Source: Clostridiales bacterium
Lineage (GTDB): Bacteria > Bacillota > Clostridia > Lachnospirales > Lachnospiraceae
Assembly: GCA_018366495.1 (NCBI GenBank)
Contig: JAGZHZ010000015.1
Location: forward strand, 3,225 to 67,224
DNA: 64,000 bases
Reading direction: 5' to 3'
The notes beneath the pieces are model-generated. The model worked only from the letters and a program-made list of their open reading frames with translations, did not search any database and had not been told where the DNA came from. The translations under genes and the position numbers were made by a program. This document shows, one piece after another, positions 54,100 to 63,425 of this stretch. Every line of letters begins with the position of its first letter. The stretch's first letter is position 1.

Positions 54100-54750
54100 T
54101 TATTTATAATAATTCATCTTCTTTTCAATAAATTCCATCACAGCTGCCACCACGAAATTAAAGATATAATAAAAAATACCAGCTGCAACATACGGCATAA
54201 TGCTCGTCTGTGAGGAAGCAAGCGCTTTTGCCATTGTAAACATCTCTGAGACCGAAATCACGAATGCCAGTGATGTATCTTTTACAAGGGTGATCACTTC
54301 ATTTGTGACAGACGGCAAAATTCTCTTGATTACCTGCGGCAGAATAATCAAGAAAAATGTCTGTACCTTGTTATATCCCAGAAGCTGTGCCGCCTCATAC
54401 TGTCCTGACGGCATGGATTCAATCCCGCTTCTGTAAATCTCCGCAAAATATGCTGCATAATTCAGCACAAATCCGATAATCACTGCAATATATCGGTATG
54501 ATCTTGAAATCTGCATTCCAAAAATATAATATGGTCCAAAATAAACTACCATCAGCTGCAGCATCAAAGGCGTTCCTCGCATGATGGAAATGTATAATTT
54601 TGCCGTATTGCGCAACAGACTATTTTTTGACATACGCCAAAATGTAACGCCCAATCCCAGCGGCAGAGAAAACAGCAGCGTCAGTCCGAAAATTGTGATT
54701 GTCATTGCCATTCCGCTTCCAAGCTGAGAGCACATTGTTGAAAAATCCAT
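54100..54750 (-). CDS. Polar amino acid ABC transporter permease
   Basis: A membrane protein of 216 residues of the HisM/GlnP type with about five helices. The EAA-like coupling loop is YEAAQLLGYNKVQTFFLIILPQVIKRILP, and NYAAYFAEIYRSGIESMPSGQ precedes it. It probably works as a homodimer, since only one permease is encoded. It lies 16 bases before the ATPase gene, with AGGAGG ahead of its ATG. Confidence 0.93.
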   Translation of the reverse strand: MDFSTMCSQLGSGMAMTITIFGLTLLFSLPLGLGVTFWRMSKNSLLRNTAKLYISIMRGTPLMLQLMVVYFGPYYIFGMQISRSYRYIAVIIGFVLNYAAYFAEIYRSGIESMPSGQYEAAQLLGYNKVQTFFLIILPQVIKRILPSVTNEVITLVKDTSLAFVISVSEMFTMAKALASSQTSIMPYVAAGIFYYIFNFVVAAVMEFIEKKMNYYK

Positions 54751-54826
54751 CTCTTCTCCTCCTGTAGTCTTTTATCTTTCCTTTACTTCCCATCAGAGTG
54801 GAGCCGGATTGCTCCCTCCGCACAAA

Positions 54827-54861
54827 AAGGGCTGCTGCTCTCTCTGCAACAGCCCTTTCAC
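54827..54861 (-). terminator. Intra-operon terminator after the binding-protein gene
   Basis: On the minus strand AAAGGGCTGTTGC pairs with GCAGCAGCCCTTT (few mismatches) and is followed by TTTTTG. Partial termination here would give more binding protein than permease, a common arrangement. Confidence 0.7.
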
Positions 54862-54880
54862 TGTCTTTTTCTTTTCTGCT

Positions 54881-55654
54881 TTATTTTCCGATCGTTGTGA
54901 TGTCCTTGCCGAACCACTTTTCTGAAATCTCTGCAAGTGTTCCGTCTTCTGCCATCTCTTCAAGCGCTGCCTGTACCTGGTCTCTCAATTCTTCATTTCC
55001 CTTTTTAAATCCGATTCCATATTTCTCTTCAGCCAGAGCTTCTTCCAAAACGATAAATTCTGCATCTCTTTTCTCGATTTGATAGCTGGCAACAACATCA
55101 TCCATGGCGATGGCATCGACTGCACCTGCCTCCAGATCCATAAATGCAGTATTATAATCTGCAACTGTCAAGAGCGCTCCAAAGCTTCCCGTCAAATCAG
55201 CATTTTCTTCTTCCTTCAGCGCTGCCTCTGCGCTGGAATCAATCTGCACATCCACAGTCATCCCTGCCAAATCTTCCAGAGTCGTAATTCCGGAATCTTT
55301 TTTCACTACAAATACCTGTTTATTGGCCATATAAGGTTCTGACCATGTATAATTATCTTCTCTTCCTGTCATAGTAAAGCCATTCCAGATACAATCAATC
55401 GTTCCAGAATCCAGCTCCATATCTTTCGCATCCCATGCAATCGGCTGATATACAATTTCTTTTCCAAGCCGTTCTGCAACTTCTGCTGCAAGTTCCAGAT
55501 CAAAGCCTGTAAATTCTCCGTCGTCTCCTACAAATCCCATCGGCGGAAAATCCTGATCAAATCCAACTGTAAAAGTATCCGCTGCTGCTGCCACAGAAAG
55601 TGAAGAGGCAGCGATCGCTGCTATTGCCAATACACATATTATTTTTCTTTTCAT
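54881..55654 (-). CDS. Amino acid ABC transporter substrate-binding protein
   Basis: An exported family 3 binding protein of 257 residues: DTFTVGFDQDFPPMGFVGDDGEFTGFDLELAAEVAERLGKE at the mature start, then WNGFTMTGRED, a ligand-contacting segment, and GIGFKKGNEELRDQVQAAL. The signal peptide ends VAAAADTF without a lipobox cysteine, unusual for a Gram-positive binding protein, which needs a membrane anchor; it could associate with the permease or be released. It is the first gene of the transporter operon. Confidence 0.9.
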   Translation of the reverse strand: MKRKIICVLAIAAIAASSLSVAAAADTFTVGFDQDFPPMGFVGDDGEFTGFDLELAAEVAERLGKEIVYQPIAWDAKDMELDSGTIDCIWNGFTMTGREDNYTWSEPYMANKQVFVVKKDSGITTLEDLAGMTVDVQIDSSAEAALKEEENADLTGSFGALLTVADYNTAFMDLEAGAVDAIAMDDVVASYQIEKRDAEFIVLEEALAEEKYGIGFKKGNEELRDQVQAALEEMAEDGTLAEISEKWFGKDITTIGK

Positions 55655-55769
55655 AATTATACTCCTCCATGTCTAAATTATAAGGCTTCATCTTTGCCAT
55701 CCTTTGCATCTGTGTCAAATTTCGTCACTTGATTGATTGACCACTCTACCTTGCTAAATTATGAAACCT

Positions 55770-55798
55770 ATCTTATCATGGAAATATGATTTTGTCAA
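55770..55798 (-). promoter_or_regulatory. Putative promoter of the amino-acid transporter operon
   Basis: On the minus strand TTGACA and TAAGAT are separated by 17 bases. A leader of about 110 bases follows before the binding-protein start; I see no recognisable riboswitch or T-box in it. Confidence 0.7.
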
Positions 55799-55827
55799 CA
55801 GAAAGCTGTCTGTCTGACAAAGACATT

Positions 55828-56625
55828 TTAGGAACTTGTACTTTTATGATACGTCTCTTTGCATTCTTCAAAAAATTCTTCTGGCGTCATACTCTTCAAC
55901 CGCTCACTCAGCACATGATCCTGTGCTTTTTCATAGATTCTTTTCTGTTCCTGCTTCAGTTCTTCCCATTTCTCCTGCGGTTCTCCCAATTCCTGCAGCC
56001 GTTCTTTTCCTTCCTCTTCCTCCAGATACATCGGCAGAAGAAGCAGATATCTGCGATAACTCTCTTTCGACTGCAGAATCTGAAACGACTGCCACAGACA
56101 GTCGGCAGCTTCCTCAAACAAAAACATTTTTGCGTATGCGACAGCCATATTGTTTAAAACAGATGCATAAAACTGCACGCCCAATTTTCCCGGATTTCGT
56201 TCTTTTAAAATCTGATAGTATTCCTGGATGGCGTTCATATACATTTCATATTCTACCAGATAGTCTGCTTTTACTTTCTTTCTGATATCAGACGGCTGGA
56301 TTTCAATTTTAGAGATCTCTTCCTGCATCTTTCTGAATTCACTGTGAGACAGATAGCCGATCTCTTTAAAAATCGGAAGTATAAAGTCTCCTATACTGCC
56401 CCCTCTCTCCAGCTGATCGGAAAGACGCCGATAAAGCCCTTCCAGTCCAAGCTCATCTCTGATCCAGCTGCACAGTTTCTCATTTACGAGCGTCTGATCA
56501 ATCAAATAAATATTATTCTGGAGATAAAAGCACAGTTCTTCGATCGAATAAATATTTGTGCTGATGCTCTCGATGTAATACGGATTTTTTGCCTGACGAA
56601 TCTGGCACAGCCGACACCCACTCAT
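55828..56625 (-). CDS. Unknown helical protein, third gene of the DUF5716/DUF5717 operon
   Basis: A protein of 265 residues. A short Cys motif (GCRLCQ) lies at the N terminus, and the rest looks like TPR-type helical repeats (KADYLVEYEMYMNAIQEYYQIL; NNMAVAYAKMFLFEEAADCLWQSFQIL). The start is taken as the ATG at 56625, which overlaps the DUF5716-like gene stop by 4 bases with AGGGG upstream. It is likely co-translated and acts with the two upstream proteins. Cytosolic; function unknown. Confidence 0.6.
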   Translation of the reverse strand: MSGCRLCQIRQAKNPYYIESISTNIYSIEELCFYLQNNIYLIDQTLVNEKLCSWIRDELGLEGLYRRLSDQLERGGSIGDFILPIFKEIGYLSHSEFRKMQEEISKIEIQPSDIRKKVKADYLVEYEMYMNAIQEYYQILKERNPGKLGVQFYASVLNNMAVAYAKMFLFEEAADCLWQSFQILQSKESYRRYLLLLPMYLEEEEGKERLQELGEPQEKWEELKQEQKRIYEKAQDHVLSERLKSMTPEEFFEECKETYHKSTSS

Positions 56626-57920
56626 ACGCATTCCCCTTTCTTTAAGTCGATCCGTTTTTCCCATACTTTTCCTGATGAGCGGTAAAGTCCTCCGAATCCC
56701 AGATCGGAAAGACGCACCTGACATGTATGCTGATCTAAAAAGCTCACCGTCATACGGATTCTCACTGTTCTGTCAGGACGATTCTTAATCGGATCAATAA
56801 AAATCGTCTCCTGGCTTATCTCCCCTGTCCGCATCTCTTTTATCAATAAAGTAACTTCATTTGTATTGTCCAGTATAAAATCGCACTCATGATATGCTTC
56901 ATACCAGTTCGCTCCCGCTGTGATAATTGGATAGTAATTTTCTTTTCCGCGCATCAGCATATTCATACCGATGTTAAAATGAACCATCTCCGGACTGTCA
57001 TACAAAAAGCCGTCTGTCTTTTTCTCCCCCGTTCTCTGAAGCGCCCCATAACAGGCCCCTTTTGTATAGAGATTTTTTCCTGCGAAACCGTGGCGGCGTT
57101 TACTGCATAAAAATTTTACGCACGGCTGCGCCCATTCTTCCAGAAACTCATCTCCCACCAGATATATCGAAGAATAAGGTGTGTTTTTAAAAAGATTTTC
57201 AATCATTTCCTGAAATCTACGCGCTTTTTCCTCTCCCCAGCGTCCCTCGCCCACTCTCCTGCGGAGCCGCTCATCCAGCGTTAAAAAGCCCTTTTTTTCA
57301 ATATGAACCATCGCCGGTTTTGTCTGATAATCTGTATAAAAATCATATACGACAATCGTATCTTTTTCATACTCAAACAGTCCCACATGGTACGTCCACA
57401 GTGTTTTCTTCTGATTGATCATAAAATAGTAAAAGCTCTCCATGTGATCCTGAAAAAAGATATTATTTTTTGAAATTCCAATTTCAATCAGTGCCTTTTT
57501 TAATATACTGATAAACGGTTCTCTCATCTCCTCCATCGTCACTGCAATCGCCATCTGATCGAGCGTTCCTGTTCCAGATAAAAGTCCCAGACATTCTTTT
57601 ATAAAAATTCCGATCAGATTCGTTATAGAGATGCTTTCTTTTTCTAATTCTACCGGCTGCTGCAGTTCCATCAAACGCACCAGATCATTTAAAAAATATC
57701 CATCTGCTCGTTCTTCCTCCAATTTCAGAGCATCTGCCCCAAAATACCACTCGCTTTCCCCTTTCAGCTGAAACAGACACGTCGGTATCAGATATTTTTC
57801 ATTTCCTGCCACTGTGCTGACCGTCACCGGTTCATCTTTGCTTCGGTTATAAAATGTAATCTGGGAATATTCTCTGCCGAGATCAAACCCGACAATCGTT
57901 CTATGCTGTTCCCTTATCAC
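56622..57920 (-). CDS. DUF5716-like protein with Hsp70/actin (ASKHA) fold
   Basis: A protein of 432 residues. The N terminus IVGFDLGREYSQITFYN (about 9-25) matches the phosphate-1 loop of Hsp70/actin-fold ATPases. A second loop (TIVVYDFYTDYQTKPAMVHIE, about 188-208) is degenerate, and SIYLVGDEFLEEWAQPCVKFLCSKR (about 253-277) corresponds to the adenosine segment, so the fold is likely but ATP hydrolysis uncertain. The C-terminal 80 residues form a beta-rich domain. The GTG start has GAGGGGG upstream. It lies between the DUF5717-like and TPR-like genes, both tightly linked. Confidence 0.7.
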   Translation of the reverse strand: MIREQHRTIVGFDLGREYSQITFYNRSKDEPVTVSTVAGNEKYLIPTCLFQLKGESEWYFGADALKLEEERADGYFLNDLVRLMELQQPVELEKESISITNLIGIFIKECLGLLSGTGTLDQMAIAVTMEEMREPFISILKKALIEIGISKNNIFFQDHMESFYYFMINQKKTLWTYHVGLFEYEKDTIVVYDFYTDYQTKPAMVHIEKKGFLTLDERLRRRVGEGRWGEEKARRFQEMIENLFKNTPYSSIYLVGDEFLEEWAQPCVKFLCSKRRHGFAGKNLYTKGACYGALQRTGEKKTDGFLYDSPEMVHFNIGMNMLMRGKENYYPIITAGANWYEAYHECDFILDNTNEVTLLIKEMRTGEISQETIFIDPIKNRPDRTVRIRMTVSFLDQHTCQVRLSDLGFGGLYRSSGKVWEKRIDLKKGECV

Positions 57921-57933
57921 GTCGACTTCCCCC

Positions 57934-60900
57934 TCACATCATTTTTAATACTTCATCAGCAAATGTCTGCTGTTGTATATATTTCTGGATTGTTCGATTT
58001 AATTTTTCTGTCTGCTTCTTCTCTAGGCTCTCTGCCATCTCATTCAGAAGATCATATTTGCTGTTTCCATTTTTCTTTCTTCTGTTATATTCCAGAACAG
58101 CAACCTTGCTCTGTCTTGTCTGTGATCCGCACTCTTCCACAATATAATAAGTCAGCCGTTCTCCGTAAAACATCGTAAATTCCTTGCTGAAAATACCTTC
58201 ATACATATTCAGCATCGGCTCGGTTCTTTCTTCCTGTTCTTTCCCTTTATAATCTGTGATGTAGTAATGCAGCATAACAGAGGCTTCCGGTTTTGCACGA
58301 TACTCAATGAAGACTTTATCCTGAAGCTGATATGGTCTTGTATAGATCTCCGGAAACTCCTGAAAGAACTGGAAACGCATTCCGCGATGTGCATATTCCT
58401 CCAAAAGAATACTGACTTGGATCTCCTGCTGTTCTGACAAAGGCTGCTTTTTAGAAAGAGCCGCATAATACCGTAAAAGTGCGAGACAGCATACTTCTTC
58501 TATTTCTTTTCCCAGCTGAAGCTGTCTTGAAAGCTTGTCAAAAATGATTTTTCCAACTGGCTTTTCCTGTACAAAATATTCATAAGAACGCAAAATCAGA
58601 TAGGCGCGGCAGATTTTCCGATCTCCCATTTCTTTGCTGTAATGTTCATAGATCGGTTCTGTCCCTTCTGTGCCGCTTCTTGTAAACAGCACCATTGCAA
58701 GGATTTTCTCTTCTATTTTAAAACCGTCCAGATCAAAATTCTGTCCTGCGTTCCACACTTCTTTCATTTTTCTGATCGGTCCTTCATAGTAGAACAGCAG
58801 GTAATTCAAGATCCTTTTGTCATACTTTTTCTGTCTGAAACAGTCGCTACAAAGAGACAGCAGCAATTCATTTTCTTCATATTCCATCCGTTCAATCATA
58901 TTGCTGCACAGCTTTGTCATTCTGGCAATGTCTGTTTCTTCCGCCCCATAGGTGCCAATCAGATCAAATGTCTCCTGATAAAATCCGTGATCAATCAAAA
59001 TCTCCAGCAATTCTTTTTTATCCGCTGGCACAAATGCCTCATAGTCCATATTTTTCAGATATTCATAGATTCCTTTATCATTTGGATGAAGTGTATAGAA
59101 ATCCAGGATCTCTTTTCTAAGCACAAGACGATATTCCTCGCGGATCTCTTCCAGTTCCACAAGTCGCTCCACCTCTTTGATCGTCTGCGGCATCTCTTTT
59201 TCCTTTCTCTTTTTTTCGCATTCCCATAAAAGCATTCCAGCATGATCCGGAGACAAATCTTTCACCCATTCTGTAAATTTCTCATTTGTCAGCAGTTTTT
59301 CCAGTTCATACATAGATGGTGAAGCGTATCTGTTTCCCGCTGCGTCTACCAGAACGATCGAATGATCTTCTGTATAAATTTGTATCTGTGCCTTTCCATG
59401 AATCACAGGAACCACATTTTCTTCTTTCAGCTGTCTGTGGATTACAATCACTGAGGTAATTTCCGGCATATGGCACTTCAGTTCGTATGTAAACAGTGTT
59501 CTGCCAAGTCCGTCTGCCAGCCGTTTGCTTAAAATCTTTTTCGTCAGAAATGTTTCATACAAAATAGCCAAATTATGATTGATTCTTCCAAATGCAAGCT
59601 GATCCAGCATAAATTTTTCTATGGAAGGACGGTAGCTGCGGTAACTCTGCGGATCTTCCTCCTGATTCTGCACAACGCTGGCATAGACAAATGCTTTCTT
59701 CTGATAATTCAGCGTATTATTATAAGCAAAATACATTCGGATAATCTGAGGCAGTTTTTTCGTACTGTTTTCATTCATAGATTCTACATATGCCTCATAC
59801 AGACCGGTCACTCTTAAATCTTCTTCCACTCCTTTTGCATACCAGATAAACGCTTCCTGTCCTGTCTTTTGTCCTTTCAGCAAAAGTTCGCAGATGCTTC
59901 TGACAAGCTGTTTTGATGGAAACTGCTCATAGCACTCTTTTAAGACAGAAAATGTTGTCTCATCATATTCTTTGCAGCGCAAAGCCAAATCTGCAGTCTC
60001 CTCCACGATTTCTTTCGTCAGCAGATTTTCCTTGCACGCAAATTTCAAGATGGAGACGGTAAACTCATCCAGTCGTTTCATCAGAACAGGCTCTCTTTCA
60101 AACAACTGATATACTTCTAAAAATAAGATTCTGCTGTGACATCCATACAAAAACTGTTCTCTTACCGCCTCTATTTTCTGCTGAGGAGAATTCAAATATT
60201 TTTCCTGAAGATGAAGCAGAATCCATTTTAATTTCCAGCTCTCTCTGTTCTGCATATACAGACCGACGATCTGTTCCTCAATCTCATCGACATATTTTCT
60301 TTCATTATGGTAAAATGTTGTCAGATATAAATAATATCCACGCGCTTCAGCCCGATCTAAGCGCCCTTTCTTTTCTTCCACCTTTTCCAGCACTGTGCTT
60401 GCCTCTAAAAATTTCCCAAGTGTGAAATAAAGCTGCGCCTGAAACAGTTCCAGAATCGGATGATTGCCGCCGCATTCATAATAAACATTCAGCGCTTCCT
60501 GTGAACGAATCTGCCATTCTTCCACTGAAATCTGCCTTGTCTGTAGACTGATGTACAGAGAAACCAGTTTTTCAATCTGACGCTGCGACTTTAAGACAGT
60601 CCTTTTCTTCTCTTTTGTTCCCTTTTTCGTCACTAAGATTTCATATCGCAGTTCCTGATTGTTTGTCTTGATTCGGATTGTTCCGTAATTTCTTCCAGCA
60701 TGTAATTTTTCTTCCTCAATAATATAATCGAGCTGATACGAATTCCCTACAAATTCGTCTGTCGTCACCATATTTCTCTCCAGATGAATAAAATCAGCAT
60801 CCGCTGAAAAATCCAGTTTTTGAAATCCCCAGCTGTTTTTTACAATCAGAATACTCTCTTTAAAAGAATCTTCCGGTTCTTCATATTTTGCATGGGCTTC

Positions 60901-61503
60901 CCTCACCCGAAAAGAAATCGGCTCTTTCTTCTTACATGCAACCAGAAATTCTTCCATAGAACGATAGCTGACGGAAAGTTCCCGAATCCCCTCATATAAT
61001 GTGATATATTCCGGCGCATTCTGCTCCAGCATCTGCATAAATTCAGATTTGATAAAAAACAGATATGCCTTTTGATAATCTTCTTTTGCAAGTTCTGCAA
61101 ATGCGTCAAGACTTTTCTGATACGGGCTGCATTCCTCTTTCTGCACCTCCAGCGCTCTCAGATGATATGGCAGTTCATATTCTCCCACACTGGAACAGAT
61201 TGTAAAAATTCCGTCTGCTTCTTCTCCAGGCTGCATTCCGGATGCGTCCGCCTCATAGGTGATATAAATATTTCTCCCACTGAAATTTTCCGGTTCACAT
61301 ATGACTCTTGTGCCGGAAGAATATATAAACCCTCTGATTTTTCTTTCCTCTGTATTTTGTATGCGGAATCCTCCTCTGACTTTTTCTCCTGCTGTCACCT
61401 TTATTTCCAGTTTTTCCTCTGAAAATATCAGTTTCGGCATCTCATATTCAAATTTCTCATTCCGCAACTGGTCAATCCTTCTTCTCAAATTATTCACCTG
61501 CAC
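57934..61503 (-). CDS. DUF5717-like large protein
   Basis: A protein of 1189 residues without membrane segments or signal peptide. The first 330 residues contain beta-sandwich-like segments (KLIFSEEKLEIKVTAGEKVRGGFRIQNTEERKIRGFIYSS and a second, IVKNSWGFQKLDFSADADFIHLE), resembling Ig-like modules. A long helical-repeat region (about 340-1060) and a C-terminal strand-rich part follow. I recall such proteins as DUF5717 beside DUF5716. The Hsp70-fold neighbour suggests a large scaffold or client-binding complex. It is first in the operon; the GTG start at 61503 is uncertain for lack of a strong ribosome site. Confidence 0.65.
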   Translation of the reverse strand: MQVNNLRRRIDQLRNEKFEYEMPKLIFSEEKLEIKVTAGEKVRGGFRIQNTEERKIRGFIYSSGTRVICEPENFSGRNIYITYEADASGMQPGEEADGIFTICSSVGEYELPYHLRALEVQKEECSPYQKSLDAFAELAKEDYQKAYLFFIKSEFMQMLEQNAPEYITLYEGIRELSVSYRSMEEFLVACKKKEPISFRVREAHAKYEEPEDSFKESILIVKNSWGFQKLDFSADADFIHLERNMVTTDEFVGNSYQLDYIIEEEKLHAGRNYGTIRIKTNNQELRYEILVTKKGTKEKKRTVLKSQRQIEKLVSLYISLQTRQISVEEWQIRSQEALNVYYECGGNHPILELFQAQLYFTLGKFLEASTVLEKVEEKKGRLDRAEARGYYLYLTTFYHNERKYVDEIEEQIVGLYMQNRESWKLKWILLHLQEKYLNSPQQKIEAVREQFLYGCHSRILFLEVYQLFEREPVLMKRLDEFTVSILKFACKENLLTKEIVEETADLALRCKEYDETTFSVLKECYEQFPSKQLVRSICELLLKGQKTGQEAFIWYAKGVEEDLRVTGLYEAYVESMNENSTKKLPQIIRMYFAYNNTLNYQKKAFVYASVVQNQEEDPQSYRSYRPSIEKFMLDQLAFGRINHNLAILYETFLTKKILSKRLADGLGRTLFTYELKCHMPEITSVIVIHRQLKEENVVPVIHGKAQIQIYTEDHSIVLVDAAGNRYASPSMYELEKLLTNEKFTEWVKDLSPDHAGMLLWECEKKRKEKEMPQTIKEVERLVELEEIREEYRLVLRKEILDFYTLHPNDKGIYEYLKNMDYEAFVPADKKELLEILIDHGFYQETFDLIGTYGAEETDIARMTKLCSNMIERMEYEENELLLSLCSDCFRQKKYDKRILNYLLFYYEGPIRKMKEVWNAGQNFDLDGFKIEEKILAMVLFTRSGTEGTEPIYEHYSKEMGDRKICRAYLILRSYEYFVQEKPVGKIIFDKLSRQLQLGKEIEEVCCLALLRYYAALSKKQPLSEQQEIQVSILLEEYAHRGMRFQFFQEFPEIYTRPYQLQDKVFIEYRAKPEASVMLHYYITDYKGKEQEERTEPMLNMYEGIFSKEFTMFYGERLTYYIVEECGSQTRQSKVAVLEYNRRKKNGNSKYDLLNEMAESLEKKQTEKLNRTIQKYIQQQTFADEVLKMM

Positions 61504-61529
61504 TTTTTCTACTATTTTCGACTAGTCTG

Positions 61530-61538
61530 AGTATATCA
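61530..61538 (-). promoter_or_regulatory. Putative extended -10 promoter of the DUF5717 operon
   Basis: TGATATACT on the minus strand is an extended -10 element 27 bases before the GTG start, just past the nrdR terminator. A 13-base stretch around it (TAGTCTGAGTATA on the plus strand) recurs at the nrdR promoter. Confidence 0.4.
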
Positions 61539-61541
61539 TAG

Positions 61542-61566
61542 AAAAACAGCCGGGGAAACCCTCGGC
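61542..61566 (-). terminator. Terminator after nrdR
   Basis: On the minus strand GCCGAGGG pairs with CCCCGGC around TTT and is followed by TGTTTTTC. Confidence 0.65.
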
Positions 61567-61573
61567 CGCTCAT

Positions 61574-62023
61574 TCACTCTAAAATTTTCTTCAGTTCATC
61601 CATAAAAGTATTGACGTCTTTAAATTCCCGATATACCGATGCAAACCTTACATAAGCAACTGCATCTAACTGTTTTAACTTGTCCATCACAATCTCGCCA
61701 ATCACTTTACTCTCAATTTCTCTCTCTTCTCTGTTGAAAATTTCTGTCTCAATGCAATCAATCGCGTGATTCATATCCTCCACAGAAATGGCTCTCTTAT
61801 AGCACGCCCTCAGCACTCCAGCTTCTATTTTAGAGCGGTCGTACTGTTCCCTTGTGGAATCTTTTTTTATCACAATCAAAGGTATGGTCTCTACTTTTTC
61901 ATAAGTAGTAAACCTTCTGCCGCATTCATCGCAAAGACGTCTCCTGCGGATTGACTGACCGTCATCAGCCGGTCTTGAATCTACCACGCGCGTATTATCA
62001 TGGCTGCAAAATGGACACTTCAT
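61574..62023 (-). CDS. nrdR: Transcriptional repressor NrdR
   Basis: A repressor of ribonucleotide reductase genes, 149 residues. The N-terminal zinc ribbon has MKCPFCSHDNTRVVDSR and RRRRLCDECGRRFTTYE, followed by the ATP-cone domain (IPLIVIKKDSTREQYDRSKIEAGVLRAC) that senses ATP/dATP. Standard length. The ATG follows AAGGAGG. It lies close to sigG, a common location in Lachnospiraceae. Confidence 0.97.
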   Translation of the reverse strand: MKCPFCSHDNTRVVDSRPADDGQSIRRRRLCDECGRRFTTYEKVETIPLIVIKKDSTREQYDRSKIEAGVLRACYKRAISVEDMNHAIDCIETEIFNREEREIESKVIGEIVMDKLKQLDAVAYVRFASVYREFKDVNTFMDELKKILE

Positions 62024-62128
62024 ACGTTTTCCTCCTTGACAGACTTTTCCTGCACATCAGACAAATGATCCGTCTGATCCCTCTGCCGATTCACCTCTGC
62101 GTTATACAGCACAGGTTACGTTAGTCTG

Positions 62129-62157
62129 AGTATAGCGAATTCGACAATTACTGTCAA
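62129..62157 (-). promoter_or_regulatory. Putative nrdR promoter
   Basis: On the minus strand TTGACA and TATACT are separated by exactly 17 bases, giving a leader of about 100 bases before nrdR. Confidence 0.65.
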
Positions 62158-62247
62158 CTTTTTTTCAAAAGGAATCACATTTTTTTTCACTCTTCATACT
62201 ATAATAAAAAGATATTTTCGCCGCAAAACAGGCGGAAAGGAAAATGT

Positions 62248-62508
62248 ATGCGTATCTGTGATCTGCGTCAAAAAGAAGTCATAAACATCTGCACCTGCCG
62301 CTCTCTTGGCTGTGTAACAGATGTGGATATCAATCCGAAAACAGGATGCATTATCTATTTGATTGTTCCGGGACCCGGCCGGCTTTTCTCTGTTTTCGGG
62401 AGAGAATGTGAATTCATTATTCCATGGAAAGATATCGTTCAGATCGGTGACGATATCATTTTAGTCAATGTCAGAGAAGAAGACGTGCGGTCGCCTCGTC
62501 CATCATAA
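62248..62508 (+). CDS. YlmC/YmxH family sporulation protein
   Basis: An 86-residue PRC-barrel-like protein: MRICDLRQKEVINICTCRSLGCVTDVDINPKTG ... VPWKDIVQIGDDIILV-type core, here IIPWKDIVQIGDDIILVNV. Bacillus homologues are YlmC/YmxH, of poorly known role in sporulation. AAAGGA precedes the ATG. A CATACTATAAT element about 40 bases upstream resembles mother-cell sigma (SigE/SigK) -10 boxes, but this is weak. It converges with sigG with one base between stops. Confidence 0.85.
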   Translation: MRICDLRQKEVINICTCRSLGCVTDVDINPKTGCIIYLIVPGPGRLFSVFGRECEFIIPWKDIVQIGDDIILVNVREEDVRSPRPS

Positions 62509-62509
62509 A

Positions 62510-63286
62510 CTATGAGAGATAATAACGCATATTTTTCAGTGCACTCTTCTCCAAACGGCTGACTTGTGCCTGAGAAATTCCTATTTCCTGCGCCACTTCC
62601 ATCTGCGTTTTTCCTTCATAGAAACGCAGTTCCACAATATAGCGTTCCCGCTCCTCCAAATGCCTCATTGCTTCTTTAATTGCGATATCTTCGATCCAGT
62701 TTTCTTCTTTATTTTTTTTGTCACTGATCTGATCCATCACATACAGTGTGTCGCCTCCCTCTGTGTAGACGGGATCGTACAGACTGACCGGACTTTGGAT
62801 CGCATCCATCGCCATCACAATGTCCTCTTTTGGAATGCCGATTTCATCTGCAATCTCCGAGATTGTCGGCTCTTTCAGATTATTTTTCATATACATTTCT
62901 CTTGCATAAATAGCTTTGTATGCCGTATCTCTCAGAGACCTTGAGACGCGTATACTGTTATTATCTCTGAGATAGCGGCGAATTTCTCCGATAATCATCG
63001 GCACTGCATACGTTGAAAATTTTACATTTAAAGAAGTGTCAAAGTTGTCGATCGCCTTGATCAGTCCAATACATCCGATCTGAAATAAATCATCCGGATT
63101 TTCATTGCTTCCTGAAAATCGTTTGATCACACTCAGCACAAGCCTTAAGTTGCCCTTAATATATTTTTCTCTCGCATCGGCATCTCCTTCTTTAATTCTG
63201 CGAAACAGTTCTTCTTTCTCTTCGTGATTTAAAACAGGCAGCTTCGCTGTATTCACTCCGCAAATTTCTACCTTATTCAGTCCCAT
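62510..63286 (-). CDS. sigG: RNA polymerase sporulation sigma factor SigG
   Basis: The late forespore sigma factor, 258 residues. The N-terminal KVEICGVNTAKLPVL motif is specific to SigG. Region 2 shows GNLRLVLSVIKRF and DDLFQIGCIGLIKAIDNFD...FSTYAVPMIIGEIRR; region 4 ends GKTQMEVAQEIGISQAQVSRLEKSAL. AGGAGG precedes the ATG. The usual upstream partners spoIIGA and sigE are not in the window. Its presence confirms a complete-type sporulation programme. Confidence 0.96.
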   Translation of the reverse strand: MGLNKVEICGVNTAKLPVLNHEEKEELFRRIKEGDADAREKYIKGNLRLVLSVIKRFSGSNENPDDLFQIGCIGLIKAIDNFDTSLNVKFSTYAVPMIIGEIRRYLRDNNSIRVSRSLRDTAYKAIYAREMYMKNNLKEPTISEIADEIGIPKEDIVMAMDAIQSPVSLYDPVYTEGGDTLYVMDQISDKKNKEENWIEDIAIKEAMRHLEERERYIVELRFYEGKTQMEVAQEIGISQAQVSRLEKSALKNMRYYLS

Positions 63287-63388
63287 TTCAAGAATCCTCC
63301 TATCTCGTTCTATCTGAAATTTCTTCTAAAACTCTTAATAGAATGATTCACATAATCGGAAACAAATATACGATTTACGAAAAAATAT

Positions 63389-63421
63389 AAAAAATAAAAG
63401 CCCTTGACACGTTATGTCAAA
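63389..63421 (-). terminator. Terminator after the 55-residue ORF
   Basis: On the minus strand CTTTGACA pairs with TGTCAAGG around a short loop, followed by GCTTTTATTTTTT. Confidence 0.65.
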
Positions 63422-63425
63422 GACT

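Noticed and set aside
55655..55769. T-box or riboswitch leader before the amino-acid transporter
   Set aside because: The leader of about 110 bases shows no T-box sequence and no terminator/antiterminator pair.
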